A stretch of DNA of 64,000 bases from Streptomyces caniscabiei (GCF_014930365.1 NZ_JABXWI010000016.1:1-64000), one strand, 5' to 3'; shown: positions 8,035 through 17,800, counted from the stretch's first letter. Translations and numbers: made by a program. Notes: generated from the sequence alone by a model not told the origin.

Positions 8035-10101
8035 ATGGCCGTCACCGCGACTTCCCCCGCCACCCGTCCGTCGACAGCGGCGACCCGGACGGGCGCGGCC
8101 GCGGTGACGGCCACGCTCGTCCTCCTGGTCGCCGCCCTCGCCGTCGTCGACCTCACCCAGGGCACCGCCGCCGTCGGCCCCGCCGAGGTGCTCAAGGCCC
8201 TGACCGGGCGGGCCGACCCGGGCGACGCGTCCGTCGTGATCGCCTCCCGGCTGCCCCGGATGACCGCCGGCATCCTCGTCGGCGTCCTGCTCGGTGTCGC
8301 GGGCGCCGTGCTCCAGGCCGTCAGCCGCAACGTCCTCGCCTCGCCCGACACCCTCGCCGTGAACGCCGGGGCCTACCTGGCCCTCGGCATCGTCGGCGTC
8401 ACCAGCGTCTCGCTGCCCCTGCTCGCCTCCTCCGGCGTCGCCTTCGTGGGCGGACTGCTCGCGGCGGCCGTCGTGCTCTCCCTCTCCGGCGTCGGCACGG
8501 GCACCGTACGGCTCGTGCTCGCCGGCACCGCCCTGATGCTGGGCCTGAACTCCCTCACCGAGGGCCTGCTGCTGCTCTTCCCGCAGCAGACCGAGGGCCT
8601 CTACCAGTGGAACCAGGGCAGCATCGGCCAGAACGGCTTCGACGGCGTCCTGCAGATGCTCCCGGTCGCCGTGACCGGGCTCACCGGACTGCTGCTGACG
8701 GCCCGTCGGATCGACGCGCTCGCTCTCGGCGACGACACCGCGCGCGGCCTCGGTGTCCCCGTCCGTGCGACCCGGGTGACGGTCGTCGTCCTCGCGACCC
8801 TGCTGTCCGCGGCGGCCGTCACCCTCGCCGGACCCATCGGCTTCGTCGGCCTGTGCGCACCGGCCCTGGTGCGGCCCCTCGCCCGCCGCTTCCGGGGCTT
8901 CGCGCGCACCCGGGGCTCCCTGCCCGTGGCCGGCCTGGTGGGGGCCGGACTGGTCCTCGGGTCGGACGTCCTGCTGCGCGCCCTCGTCCCCTCCGACACG
9001 GCGGTCGCCGTCCCCACCGGTGTCGTCACCAGCCTCGTCGGCGCCGTGTTCCTGGTGGTGATGGCGCTGCGGCTGCGGGACACCTCCGGAGCCGAGGCGC
9101 CCGACCGGCTGCGCATCCCCAGCCGTACGACGTTCCTGGTCACGCTGGCCGTCCTCGTCGCCGTGACGGCCGGCGTCACCGTCGCCGGCGTCCTGCTCGG
9201 CGACACCAAGCTCCTGCTCGGCGATGTCGCGAACTGGGCGCAGGGACGAGCCGGCCGGACCGTGTCGTTCGTGCTCGACACCCGTGTGCCGCGGGTCCTC
9301 GCTGCCCTCTGCGCGGGCGCGGCCCTCGCCCTGTCCGGAACGCTGGTGCAGGCCGTGACCCGCAACCCGCTCGCGGAACCGGCGATCCTGGGCGTCTCCG
9401 GCGGCGCGGCCCTCGGCGCCGTTCTGCTCGTCACCACCGTGCCCGTCGTCGGCGGCTGGGGCGTCGCGGGCGCCGCGTTCGCGGGCGCCGCCCTCGCCTC
9501 GGTGGTCGTCTTCGGGCTCGCCGCCCGGGGCGGCTACCAGCAGAACCGGCTGGTCCTCGTCGGGATCGGCGTGGCCGCCGCCGCGACGGCGCTGATCAGC
9601 CTGCTGATCGTGCTCACCGACCCCTTCAACGCCACCAAGGCGCTGACCTGGCTGTCCGGTTCGACGTACGGCCGGACCCTGCCGGACGTGCTGCCCGTCG
9701 CGTGCGTGGTGGCGGTGGGACTCGTCGTCGCGGTCGCCCGCCGCACCGAGCTGGACCTCGTCTCCCTGGACGAACACACCCCCCTCCTGCTGGGTCTGCG
9801 GGTGTCCCGCGCACGCCTCGGGTTCCTGGTCGTGGCCGTCCTGCTCAGCGCGACCGCCGTCGCCTCCGCCGGCACCATCGGCTTCGTGGGTCTCGTCGCA
9901 CCGCACGCGGCGCGGGCCCTGGTGGGCCGGCGCCATGTCCGGGTGGTTCCCGTCGCCGTGCTCCTCGGGGCCACGCTCGTCTGCACGGCGGACCTCCTCG
10001 GCCGCACGGTGATCGCCCCCGCCCAGCTGGGCGCCGGCCTGATGACCGCGGTGATCGGCACGCCGTACTTCCTCCACCTGCTGATACGGAGCCGACGGTA
10101 G
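8035..10101 (+). CDS. Fused double-domain FecCD siderophore permease
   Basis: 688 residues, twice the usual FecC or FecD length. Each half repeats the family landmarks: LPRMTAGILVGVLLGVAGAVLQAVSRNVLASPDTLAVN with GPIGFVGLCAPALVR in the first half, and VPRVLAALCAGAALALSGTLVQAVTRNPLAEPAILGV with GTIGFVGLVAPHAAR in the second. A natural fusion of both membrane subunits means the importer needs one permease polypeptide and two copies of the single ATPase. About 18-20 membrane segments are expected. A GAAG-rich stretch precedes the ATG. FhuB of E. coli is the familiar fused example. Confidence 0.95.
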   Translation: MAVTATSPATRPSTAATRTGAAAVTATLVLLVAALAVVDLTQGTAAVGPAEVLKALTGRADPGDASVVIASRLPRMTAGILVGVLLGVAGAVLQAVSRNVLASPDTLAVNAGAYLALGIVGVTSVSLPLLASSGVAFVGGLLAAAVVLSLSGVGTGTVRLVLAGTALMLGLNSLTEGLLLLFPQQTEGLYQWNQGSIGQNGFDGVLQMLPVAVTGLTGLLLTARRIDALALGDDTARGLGVPVRATRVTVVVLATLLSAAAVTLAGPIGFVGLCAPALVRPLARRFRGFARTRGSLPVAGLVGAGLVLGSDVLLRALVPSDTAVAVPTGVVTSLVGAVFLVVMALRLRDTSGAEAPDRLRIPSRTTFLVTLAVLVAVTAGVTVAGVLLGDTKLLLGDVANWAQGRAGRTVSFVLDTRVPRVLAALCAGAALALSGTLVQAVTRNPLAEPAILGVSGGAALGAVLLVTTVPVVGGWGVAGAAFAGAALASVVVFGLAARGGYQQNRLVLVGIGVAAAATALISLLIVLTDPFNATKALTWLSGSTYGRTLPDVLPVACVVAVGLVVAVARRTELDLVSLDEHTPLLLGLRVSRARLGFLVVAVLLSATAVASAGTIGFVGLVAPHAARALVGRRHVRVVPVAVLLGATLVCTADLLGRTVIAPAQLGAGLMTAVIGTPYFLHLLIRSRR

Positions 10102-10112
10102 CCGGCGGCGAG

Positions 10113-10127
10113 GCCCGCGAGGCGGGC
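10113..10127 (+). terminator. Short GC hairpin after the siderophore operon
   Basis: GCCCGC, a GAG loop and GCGGGC form a perfect six-pair stem 11 bases after the permease stop. It is short and lacks a T-run, so it is only a candidate terminator. Confidence 0.3.
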
Positions 10128-10227
10128 GCGAGGTGCCGCGCGATCCCCGTCCGCAGCCACGGGCAGGCCCGTCCCGGCCGCGCATAATCGATCGCGGGAG
10201 CGGATCGTGCCGGGCACAATCGGCCGC

Positions 10228-13200
10228 ATGCCGACCACCGCGGAGCAACTGCTGTCCGCCCTCGCGCCGTTGCCGTTCCCCGCACGCCTCACCCTGACGG
10301 CACGGACCGCCCGCGGGCTCGCGGACGAGGGGACACTCGCCCCGCTCCTGGCCGACCTCGACGGACGTGGCCCCTACGAACGCCGGCTCGCGGCACTGGC
10401 CGCCCTCGTCGGACGGGACGCGGAGTTCCTCGCGGCACGGCTGGCCGACCCGGACCCGGTGGTCGCCGGGTACGCGCGGCGCGCCGTGCGCGACCTGCCC
10501 GTACCGGACCGGGCCGTGGAGGCGGCCTACGACGACGCGCCCGCCGTGCTGCGGCAGCGGCTCGCCCGTCTGCCGGCTGCCGGAGGGCGCACCGCGCTCG
10601 CCGAGCGGATGGTGGCCAGGCTGCGCGCCGAGTGGGGCGACGCCGAGGCCGCCCGGCTGCTGCCGGCCTGCTCCGCCCCTTTCGTGGCACGGGAGTTGCC
10701 CGCCCTCGCCCACGCCGTCGACGGCTGGACCCGGCTCGCGTCCCGGCACCCCGACCCGGTGCTCGACCACGCCGAACGGACCCTGGCCGACCGGGCGGGC
10801 GGAGAGCAGCGCGACCACTGGTGGCGGCTGCACGCCACCACGGTCGCGGCGCTCGCGCCCCTGCGCCCCGAGCGGGTGCTGACCCTGCTGGAGCGGCACG
10901 GCCCCGGTGGCCTGCCGCCCGCGCTGAGCCGCGGACTCGCCCCGCTCGCCACCGCCGACGCCGAACGCGTCATCCGCTGGCTGACCCACCCCGACCGTGA
11001 GAGCCGGCACCAACAGCGGGTGCCGCCTCCCGCCGCGCTGCGCGCGCTCGTCCAGGCCGAGCCCGCCTCACTGATCGCGCTGGGCCGGCACTGGCTGAAT
11101 CGCGGCCCCCGCTTCGCCGCCCTGGTCAGAGCCATGGCCCCCGGCCGACGCCCCGCGTTCGTGGACGCGGTCGGCGGGGGCGCCGCGGACGCCGTCCTCG
11201 GACTGCTGCCGCGCGAGCGCCGCTGGGCGGAGGTGCGGCGCTCGGCGGCCGCGTTCGACGGCACGGACCACTGGTGGGAGGAGCTGGACATCCTCGCCCA
11301 CGGCCCGCTCGACGAGGCACGCCCCGCACTGCTGGCCGCGATCGGCCGGTCCGAAGCCGAGGACCGGGCCGCCGCCTGGCCGCTGTTCGTGGCCTGCGCC
11401 GCCCGGGACGGCAGCCGTACGGCGATCACCGAGGTGCTGACGACGGCCGGACGGCGGCTGCGCAACGAGCGGGACCCCGTCCGCGCCGCCGCGCTCGGCG
11501 CGCTCGCCGAAACGCACCCGCGCGTCTTCGCCCCGGACGACACCCCGCCGCTCGACGCGATCGCCACCGGCGTCCTGGAGGCACGGGACACGTCGTCGGA
11601 CACCTTGACGGCACTGCGCACACTGGCGGTACGGCTGCTCGTCGAACACGCCGGGGGCGGTGGGACCGGTGCCGACGGGGGCGTGGGACCCGAGGCCGGT
11701 CCACGCGAGTGGGCCCTGCGGGTGCTGGTGCGCATCACCGAGCGGGTCGGGGTGCCCGACCTCGGGCCGCTCCGTCGTCAGCTGCGCAGAGGGCAGGAGC
11801 ACCAGGTCCTCGACGCCCTGCGCCCCTGGCTCGACGCCGGGGCCGGGCGGGCCGACTTCCGGCTGTTGCTGGGGCTGGCCGCAGCCCTGGGGCCGCGCGC
11901 CCGGCGCCTGCCCGAACTCCAGGACCGGCTGGCCACGGCCGTGGCACACGGCGACGACGAGACCGTCGAGGCGGCGGCCCGGCTGTGGCTGGCCGCACCG
12001 GCCACCCGCGACGAACGGGTCGCCCGCATCGTCGCCCGCGAACCGTCGGCGGCCGTCCTCCCTCCCGTACGCCAGGTGCTGTCCCGGCGACGCACGGACC
12101 TGCTGGACGTCCTGCTGGCAGACACCCCGCCCCACGGCCGCTTCCTGGCGGACGGCGCCCGGCGCCCGCTGCCGGACCTCGGCGACAGCGACCGCTGGCT
12201 GCCGCGCCAGCAGCGGGCGGCGGTCCGGCTGGCCGGAGAGGCGATCGCGGACCGTTCGCTGCCGCTCGACGAGCGGGCCGCCCTGATCCTGGCCGCCGCC
12301 CCGGTGCCCGAGTTCGGGCGGGCCCTGGCGCTCGCGCACACGGACGCCCCGGACGTGGTCGTCGTCGAGGCCGCCCTCGCCGCCCTGCCCCGGACCGACC
12401 GGCCCCACGACGCCCTGCCGGCACTGCTCGACCGGGCCGACGGCGACCGCGCCAGGGTCGCCGTGTACGCGGCGGCCGGCGCCGCCCGCTTCACCGCCCC
12501 GACCCGGCTCGCCCACGCCCTGGGCCCGTTGCTCACCGGGGAGCAGCCCGCGAAGGTCACCTCCCGCAAGGAGGCCGTACGGCTCGCCGCCCGCTTCCTG
12601 CCGCCCCGGCTCGCGGTGCCCCTGCTGGCGCGCGCCTTCCACGCCCCCGACCGCCACCCGGACGTACGGGCCGCCGTCGTCCGCGCCCTGCCCCCGCTGC
12701 TCGACGAGCCGGAGGCCCGGGCCCTGCTCGAGGACGCGGCACGCGACGACGCCGACCCCGTGCACGAAGCCCTGCTGACCGTCACCCCCTGGGAGTTGGC
12801 CGAGCCACACCGCCGCGCGTACGCCGCCGTGGTCCTCGCGGGGTACGACAGGTCCCTCGCGCACGCCGACGGTTACCTCGGCCTCTTCGTGCTGAATGCC
12901 ATGGGAGTGTGGTGCCGTTACTCACCCGAACTCGCCCACCGCATCTCCCGGACCGTCAGCGATCTCGACGACCGGACGAACTGGAGCTACGCCGCGCGGA
13001 CCCTGAGGGATCTGGCCGTCTCCGGACTACCGCACCCCGTGGGCGGTGCCGCGCCCGGCAGCGTGTTCCACGGCGCGGTGGCCGAGCTGCTGGCGGCGGC
13101 GCACACGCCGGAGGGCGGTGGTGAGGCGGAGGAGGGCCGGGACATCCCCGCGGTGCAGAGGCTGCGTCATCTGACGTCGTTCGCCTACATCGCGGGCGTC

Positions 13201-13632
13201 CGCGCGGAGTTGCTGGAGGCGATCGCCGCGCAGCTCGCGGACGAACCGCTGCTGGCCCCCGAACGTGCCGATCTGCTGGGGCAGTTGGCCGACCGCGCCG
13301 TGGAACCGACCGTGCTGCTCGCGCGGCTGTTGGACCTCGCGGCGGCGTTCGAGGGCATCGGGGTGAGCGCCGCGCAACAGACCTCCGACCTGCTGCGGAT
13401 GTCGTCGGCGCATCGCTCTCCGCAGTGCGCCCGGACCCTGCTGACCGCCGCCGAGGACTTCGCCCGCGACGGCGGCACCGCGACCGGCCTCCTGGCCGTC
13501 GGCCTGGTGCGGGGGAGGGGCCTCTCCCTCGGCTGGACCGAGGAGTGGCGCTCACTGCTGCGCCTGCTCCGGCGCCACGCCGACCCCGATGTGCGCCACC
13601 AGGCGTACCGGACGACGACACACCACGAATGA
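10228..13632 (+). CDS. Large alanine/leucine/arginine-rich HEAT-repeat-like protein of unknown function
   Basis: 1134 residues, no signal peptide and no membrane segment. Most of the length is short paired helices rich in Ala, Leu, Arg and Asp (for example AARLADPDPVVAGYARRAVR and RHPDVRAAVVRALPPLLDEP), the look of HEAT/ARM solenoids that act as protein-binding scaffolds. A more individual segment, HADGYLGLFVLNAMGVWCRY, lies near residue 880. No catalytic motif is seen. The ATG at 10228 has a CACAAT hexamer eight bases upstream and no ribosome-binding site, compatible with a leaderless transcript. Its stop overlaps the ATG of a GNAT gene (ATGA), so the two are probably made together. Function unknown. 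Confidence 0.85.
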   Translation: MPTTAEQLLSALAPLPFPARLTLTARTARGLADEGTLAPLLADLDGRGPYERRLAALAALVGRDAEFLAARLADPDPVVAGYARRAVRDLPVPDRAVEAAYDDAPAVLRQRLARLPAAGGRTALAERMVARLRAEWGDAEAARLLPACSAPFVARELPALAHAVDGWTRLASRHPDPVLDHAERTLADRAGGEQRDHWWRLHATTVAALAPLRPERVLTLLERHGPGGLPPALSRGLAPLATADAERVIRWLTHPDRESRHQQRVPPPAALRALVQAEPASLIALGRHWLNRGPRFAALVRAMAPGRRPAFVDAVGGGAADAVLGLLPRERRWAEVRRSAAAFDGTDHWWEELDILAHGPLDEARPALLAAIGRSEAEDRAAAWPLFVACAARDGSRTAITEVLTTAGRRLRNERDPVRAAALGALAETHPRVFAPDDTPPLDAIATGVLEARDTSSDTLTALRTLAVRLLVEHAGGGGTGADGGVGPEAGPREWALRVLVRITERVGVPDLGPLRRQLRRGQEHQVLDALRPWLDAGAGRADFRLLLGLAAALGPRARRLPELQDRLATAVAHGDDETVEAAARLWLAAPATRDERVARIVAREPSAAVLPPVRQVLSRRRTDLLDVLLADTPPHGRFLADGARRPLPDLGDSDRWLPRQQRAAVRLAGEAIADRSLPLDERAALILAAAPVPEFGRALALAHTDAPDVVVVEAALAALPRTDRPHDALPALLDRADGDRARVAVYAAAGAARFTAPTRLAHALGPLLTGEQPAKVTSRKEAVRLAARFLPPRLAVPLLARAFHAPDRHPDVRAAVVRALPPLLDEPEARALLEDAARDDADPVHEALLTVTPWELAEPHRRAYAAVVLAGYDRSLAHADGYLGLFVLNAMGVWCRYSPELAHRISRTVSDLDDRTNWSYAARTLRDLAVSGLPHPVGGAAPGSVFHGAVAELLAAAHTPEGGGEAEEGRDIPAVQRLRHLTSFAYIAGVRAELLEAIAAQLADEPLLAPERADLLGQLADRAVEPTVLLARLLDLAAAFEGIGVSAAQQTSDLLRMSSAHRSPQCARTLLTAAEDFARDGGTATGLLAVGLVRGRGLSLGWTEEWRSLLRLLRRHADPDVRHQAYRTTTHHE

Positions 13633-14534
13633 CGCCCCCGGACGACGGCAGCCGCGCCGACGACGACGATGACGGTGTCGGTGTCGGTGCCGGCTCCTGG
13701 CATCTCACCGACGACGTCGACGACTTCCTCGCCCGAGCCGGGGACTTCCTGCGCTCGCGTCCCGCCCCGCACACCGTGCAGTTGACGGTCACCGAGACGC
13801 TGCGCGTCTTCGGGGCGGACACCTACGGCGCCGAGGCCCCTGTTCTCGGCCGGCTGGAACGGGCGGGCGAGGTCCGCGCCACCTGCTTCCGCACGCCGCC
13901 CCACCAGCTGAACCTCACCCCGCTCACTCCTGAGGAGGCCGACGCCCTCGCCGCCCGGCTGGCCGCCCTCGGCCATCGCCTCCCCGGTGTCAGCGCGGAC
14001 CTCGACACCGCGTCCGCCTTCGCCCACGCCTGGCACCGGCACACCGGTGCGCTGCCGACACTGTCCGCACGCCGACGTCTGTATCGCCTCGGTGCCCTCA
14101 CCCCGCCGCGGCCGCTCCCGCCGGGCCGGAGCCGGGTGGCCGGGCCGCGGGACCGTGAGCGACTCGTCCGCTGGTACCACGAGTTCGCCGCCGCCGTCGG
14201 ACAGGAGCGCTCCGAGGCCGCCCCCGCCCGCTTCGCCGACGGCCGCGTCACCCTCTGGGAGACCTCGGACGGCGAACCCGTCTCCGTGGCGGGCGTGACC
14301 CCGGTGATCGCCGGCCAGGTGCGGGTGACGACCGTGTACACACCGGCTCACCTGCGCGGTCGTGGATACGCGGGTGCGGTGACCGCCGAGGCGAGCCGTG
14401 CCGCGTCGGCCGCCGGTGCGCGGGAGGTCCTGCTCTTCGCCGACCTGGACAACGCCACGAGCAACGCGCTCTACGTGCGCCTCGGATACGTCCAGGTCGG
14501 CGACTTCGCCGTGTACGACTTCTCGCCGACGTGA
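13629..14534 (+). CDS. GNAT-family N-acetyltransferase
   Basis: 301 residues. The C-terminal third carries the GNAT acetyl-CoA site: VTTVYTPAHLRGRGYAGAVT (motif A, with the R/Q-x-x-G-x-G/A loop as RGRGYA) followed by LLFADLDNATSNALYVRLGY (motif B). The N-terminal half is acidic at first (residues 8-15) and then resembles the inactive domain of other two-part GNATs. The acceptor substrate is unknown. The start codon overlaps the stop of the HEAT-like gene by four bases, suggesting that the acetyltransferase works with, or on, that scaffold; this is inference from coupling only. Confidence 0.85.
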   Translation: MTPPDDGSRADDDDDGVGVGAGSWHLTDDVDDFLARAGDFLRSRPAPHTVQLTVTETLRVFGADTYGAEAPVLGRLERAGEVRATCFRTPPHQLNLTPLTPEEADALAARLAALGHRLPGVSADLDTASAFAHAWHRHTGALPTLSARRRLYRLGALTPPRPLPPGRSRVAGPRDRERLVRWYHEFAAAVGQERSEAAPARFADGRVTLWETSDGEPVSVAGVTPVIAGQVRVTTVYTPAHLRGRGYAGAVTAEASRAASAAGAREVLLFADLDNATSNALYVRLGYVQVGDFAVYDFSPT

Positions 14535-14541
14535 CGCTGAG

Positions 14542-15765
14542 TCAGGGCAGCCGCGATCGGGTGCCGGGGCCCAGCACGGCCGTCGGAGCCGCCGGAGTCG
14601 CCGAGGGCGCCGGGGCCGGCGTGGGCGGCTTGCGGAGGAGGAGCAGGGCCGCGTCGTCGTGGAGGCGGCCGCCCACGTGTTCCAGCAGTTCGTCGTGGAG
14701 GCCCGTGAGCGTGTGTGCGGGCTCCTCGGACAGATGGTGGGCCAGCCGCTCCGTGAGCGGATAGAACTCCCGGTGCCGGTCCCGGGCCTCCGTGACCCCG
14801 TCGGTGTAGAGCAGCAGTTGGTCACCGTCGGCGAAGGGCAGCGTCTGGAGCGCGGGGGTCTCGCCCGAGAGGGCCCGCAGCCCGAGGGGCGGCGCCGGAC
14901 GGGCCGGCTCCACGGGCACCACGTCGTCGCCGTGCACCAGCAGCGGCGGCGCGTGCCCGCAGTTGACCAGCTCCAGCCGATCCGGCTCGGGATGCCCGGC
15001 GACCACGGCGGTGACGAAGTCGTCGCACCGCAGGTTGCGGGCGAGGCTCCGTTCGATCCGGTCGACGACGGCGAGCAGATCGGGCTCCTCGTACGCCGCC
15101 TCGCGGAACACCCCGACCACCAGGGCGGCGACCCCCACCGCGGGCAGCCCCTTGCCGCGCACGTCGCCCACGATCAGCCGCACCCCGTAGGGAGTGGGCA
15201 CGAGCGCGTACAGATCCCCGCCGATCCGGGCCTCGGCGGCGGCCGCGCTGTAGCGGACGGCCACCTGGAACGGGCCGACGACCGCCGGCACCGGCTGGAG
15301 AAGCGCGTGCTGGGCGGCCTCGGCCACCGAGCGGACGGCCGCGAGGACCCGCTCCCGGCGCCCCCGCAACGCGCCGGCCAGGCCGCTCGCCAGGGTGACC
15401 GCCGCCAGCGCGGACAGCACGGCCGCCAGCTCACGGCCCGGCGCCCCTTCGCGGACCCCGAGCGTCGTGCCCGCCACCCCGGCGAGCAGCCCGACACAGA
15501 GGACGCCCCCCGGCCCGCTGGTGGTGGCGGCCAGCGCCGGCCCGGCGGCGAGCAGCGGCAGCCAGGTCAGCCCGGCCGCCCCGCCGAACAGTCCGACGAC
15601 CACGACGGCGGAAACGATCAGTACGGGAAGTACGGGCAGTACGGGCGTCCCGGAGGCCAGCTGCCCGGCGATCCGGCTCCGGGCCGCCGTCCCCCGGGCG
15701 GCGGGTCGTCTCCTGGACGGCCGGATCGGCCCGTGGTCGCCGCCGAGCTCTCGGGTGTGACTCAT
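14542..15765 (-). CDS. Membrane-anchored PP2C (SpoIIE/RsbU-type) serine phosphatase
   Basis: 407 residues from ATG 15765 (MSHTREL); an in-frame GTG at 15804 would add 13 residues. Residues ~40-130 hold several hydrophobic segments (VLPVLIVSAVVVVGLFGG and following). The catalytic domain has GGDLYALVPT, LIVGDVRGKG, LVNCGHAPPLLV and LLLYTDGVTEARD, the four metal-binding motifs of SpoIIE phosphatases. Such enzymes dephosphorylate anti-anti-sigma factors and so free stress sigma factors. No sensor domain is recognised besides the membrane part. A paralogue with the same architecture is at 56826-57959. No antagonist or sigma gene is adjacent, so the partner is encoded elsewhere. Confidence 0.92.
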   Translation of the reverse strand: MSHTRELGGDHGPIRPSRRRPAARGTAARSRIAGQLASGTPVLPVLPVLIVSAVVVVGLFGGAAGLTWLPLLAAGPALAATTSGPGGVLCVGLLAGVAGTTLGVREGAPGRELAAVLSALAAVTLASGLAGALRGRRERVLAAVRSVAEAAQHALLQPVPAVVGPFQVAVRYSAAAAEARIGGDLYALVPTPYGVRLIVGDVRGKGLPAVGVAALVVGVFREAAYEEPDLLAVVDRIERSLARNLRCDDFVTAVVAGHPEPDRLELVNCGHAPPLLVHGDDVVPVEPARPAPPLGLRALSGETPALQTLPFADGDQLLLYTDGVTEARDRHREFYPLTERLAHHLSEEPAHTLTGLHDELLEHVGGRLHDDAALLLLRKPPTPAPAPSATPAAPTAVLGPGTRSRLP

Positions 15766-15867
15766 GTTTCGCCCGCAGTCCTCACCTGTGCGTGGAGCAT
15801 GCACTCCGTAATTGTCCGTTTCATCCAGGAAAGGCGATCGGGCTCCGGTGCCACAAGGAGGTGATTT

Positions 15868-16632
15868 TCAGATAGTGAGCGACAGGCCCCTGGTCACCCG
15901 GCTCGCGGTCGGCAGCAGCCGGGCCCTGACCTCGTCGAGCCGGGAGAGCCGGTCCGCCCGCAGCGAGACGCCGAGCGAACCGAGCGTGTCCCCGCTGTAC
16001 ACGGGGACCGCGACGCAGACCGTGCCGAGGGCGTACTCCTCCAGGTCCGTGACGGCCGGCGCGACGGGAGAGGAGTCCAGCCGGCGCAGCAGCTCCGGGG
16101 CGTCGGTGATGGTCCGCGGGGTGAGGTCGGCCAGGCGGTGCCGGGAGAGGTAGTCCTTGCGGGACTCCTCGTCCAGTTCGCGCAGGACCGACTTGCCCAG
16201 CGCGGTGGCGTGCCCGGCGTCCTCGAACCCCACCCAGAGGTCCACCCGGGGCGCCCGGGCGCTGTCCACGATCTCGGCGACCCGGATCTCACCGTCCTCG
16301 TAGAAGGTGAGGTACGCGGCGGTGGTCAGCTCGTCCCGCAGGGCGGCGAGCGTCGGCCGGACCCGGCTGAGCAGCGCCTGCCCCCTGCCGGTGGTGTGCA
16401 GCGCCGTCACCTTGTCGCCGAGGACGAACCCGCCGTCGGCCAGTTTCCGCAGGTAGCCGTCGTGAACGAGGGTCCGCAGCAGGTGGTAGGCGGTCGCCAG
16501 CGGCAGCCCGGTCTCCCGTGCGAGCTGTTTGGCCGGCGCGCCGTTCTCATGGGCGCTCACCGCCTCCAGCAGGCGGAAGGCCCGCTGCACGGAGGTGATG
16601 AGCGTGGGGCCGGGGCCTTCGTGCGCAGCCAT
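15868..16632 (-). CDS. IclR-family transcriptional regulator
   Basis: 254 residues. Residues ~10-70 are a winged helix-turn-helix (SVQRAFRLLEAVSAHE, KQLARETGLPLATAYHLLRTLVHDGYL) and the rest is the IclR effector domain (LGKSVLRELDEESRKDYLSRH, AVTDLEEYALGTVCVAVPVY, GSLGVSLRADRL). IclR proteins usually control small catabolic operons from a nearby site. Neighbours are a PP2C phosphatase gene in the same direction and the GH16 gene upstream, also in the same direction, so the target is unclear; the GH16 enzyme is the closest candidate. Confidence 0.93.
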   Translation of the reverse strand: MAAHEGPGPTLITSVQRAFRLLEAVSAHENGAPAKQLARETGLPLATAYHLLRTLVHDGYLRKLADGGFVLGDKVTALHTTGRGQALLSRVRPTLAALRDELTTAAYLTFYEDGEIRVAEIVDSARAPRVDLWVGFEDAGHATALGKSVLRELDEESRKDYLSRHRLADLTPRTITDAPELLRRLDSSPVAPAVTDLEEYALGTVCVAVPVYSGDTLGSLGVSLRADRLSRLDEVRARLLPTASRVTRGLSLTI

Positions 16633-16692
16633 ACGACCAGCGTGCGCCGGGCGCGCGGCCCGGGCAAGCGCCGCCCGGCCGGGACGGGGCGG

Positions 16693-17598
16693 TCACTTCC
16701 ATCCGTACGCGTAGGCCGCGACCCAGGTGATGTCGAGCTGGGCGCTGCTGCCCGGGGCCGCGCCCGGCCCCTCCAGGGCGCTCTCGTTCTGCAGCACCCA
16801 CGACAGCGGCCGGTCCGGCACGCCCCGGGTGTCGTGCCCCACCAGCCGCCCGTCCACGTAGAACCGCACATGGCCGGGCGTCCACTCCGTCGACACGGTG
16901 TGCCAGTCCGTCCAGTCGTCGCCGCCCGGGAAGTAGCCCTGCTCCCCGCCGCCGCAGGGATGGTGGAAGGCGGTGAGACCGCCGGTCCACTCACCCTCGG
17001 GATGGTCCATCTCGCAGCCGCCGCCGTAGTGCAGCCAGGCCGACTTGTACCCCGGCGCGAGCTTCGTCACCTTGATACGGGCGCTGTACTTGCCGTACTT
17101 CATCTGCATGACCGCACGGGGTACCACCGCCGCAGCGTGCACGGGACCTCCGTCGGCGGGCCGCCACATCCGGATGAACATACGGCCGTCTCCGTTCTCC
17201 GCAGGGCCCACGCGCACGGTGTCCTCCGGGTGGTAGACACCCACGACGTCCCGGCCCCGGTCGTTCGCCGTGTCGCGCCAGCCCGTCGGGTACGCCCACC
17301 AGGTGTCGCGGTAGGCGCCGCGCAGGCCCCCGCAGTGCGCGGCGGAGGTGTCGACCCGGTGCTCGCAGTCGCTGAATCCGCCGAGCGGCACCCGGTCGCC
17401 GTCGAAGTCCTCCGCGAGGACCTGCCAGAACGGCCCGCAGTCGCCCCGGGGCAGCTCGGTGCTCGAGACACGGCAGGCGTCCGCCGACACCGGCGCTCCC
17501 TCGGCACGGGGAACGCCGACGAGCGCCACCAGCAGCAGGAGAACCACGGACGGCCCCAGCGCCCGTCCACGACGTTTCGGTGCCGCGTGCGAACCCAT
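16693..17598 (-). CDS. Secreted GH16-like glycoside hydrolase
   Basis: 301 residues from ATG 17598, with GAAGGGG about seven bases upstream. Residues 1-35 are a signal peptide (RALGPSVVLLLLVALVGVPR, then AEGAP). GGGCEMDHPEGEW contains E-x-D-x-x-E, the catalytic pattern of GH16 enzymes (nucleophile, assisting Asp, acid/base), followed by DWHTVSTEWTPGHVRFYVDG, the typical concanavalin-fold strand pair. GH16 members cut beta-1,3- or mixed-linked glucans, agar or carrageenan; specificity is not readable here. Four cysteines in the N-terminal half suggest disulfides outside the cell. It is divergent from the SDR gene at 17801. Confidence 0.85.
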   Translation of the reverse strand: MGSHAAPKRRGRALGPSVVLLLLVALVGVPRAEGAPVSADACRVSSTELPRGDCGPFWQVLAEDFDGDRVPLGGFSDCEHRVDTSAAHCGGLRGAYRDTWWAYPTGWRDTANDRGRDVVGVYHPEDTVRVGPAENGDGRMFIRMWRPADGGPVHAAAVVPRAVMQMKYGKYSARIKVTKLAPGYKSAWLHYGGGCEMDHPEGEWTGGLTAFHHPCGGGEQGYFPGGDDWTDWHTVSTEWTPGHVRFYVDGRLVGHDTRGVPDRPLSWVLQNESALEGPGAAPGSSAQLDITWVAAYAYGWK

Positions 17599-17800
17599 CA
17601 AGAGCCCCCTTCGACCCACCGCGGGATGCGTGGTGCGAGGGAGCATCCTCACCGCCCGCCCGCTCCCGCGCCATCCCCACGAGGGGCTGCCTACCGGAGG
17701 GGCGCGCTCCGCCGCCGCCGAGGTGAATCGACGGTTTCGGGTACTCGGGGCCGGAGCCGGACGCGACACGTCCGGGACATCGGAACCGAGGAGGTACGCC

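Noticed and set aside
6958..11013. 1351-codon open frame on the minus strand
   Set aside because: It runs antisense to the siderophore lipoprotein, permease and HEAT-like genes, is low-complexity Gly/Arg/Ala/Asp text, and has no recognisable domain. It is a GC-driven shadow.
17739..17744. SigB promoter before the SDR gene at 17801
   Set aside because: GGGTAC is present but no GNNT occurs at 14-16 bases upstream, unlike the two supported sites further right.
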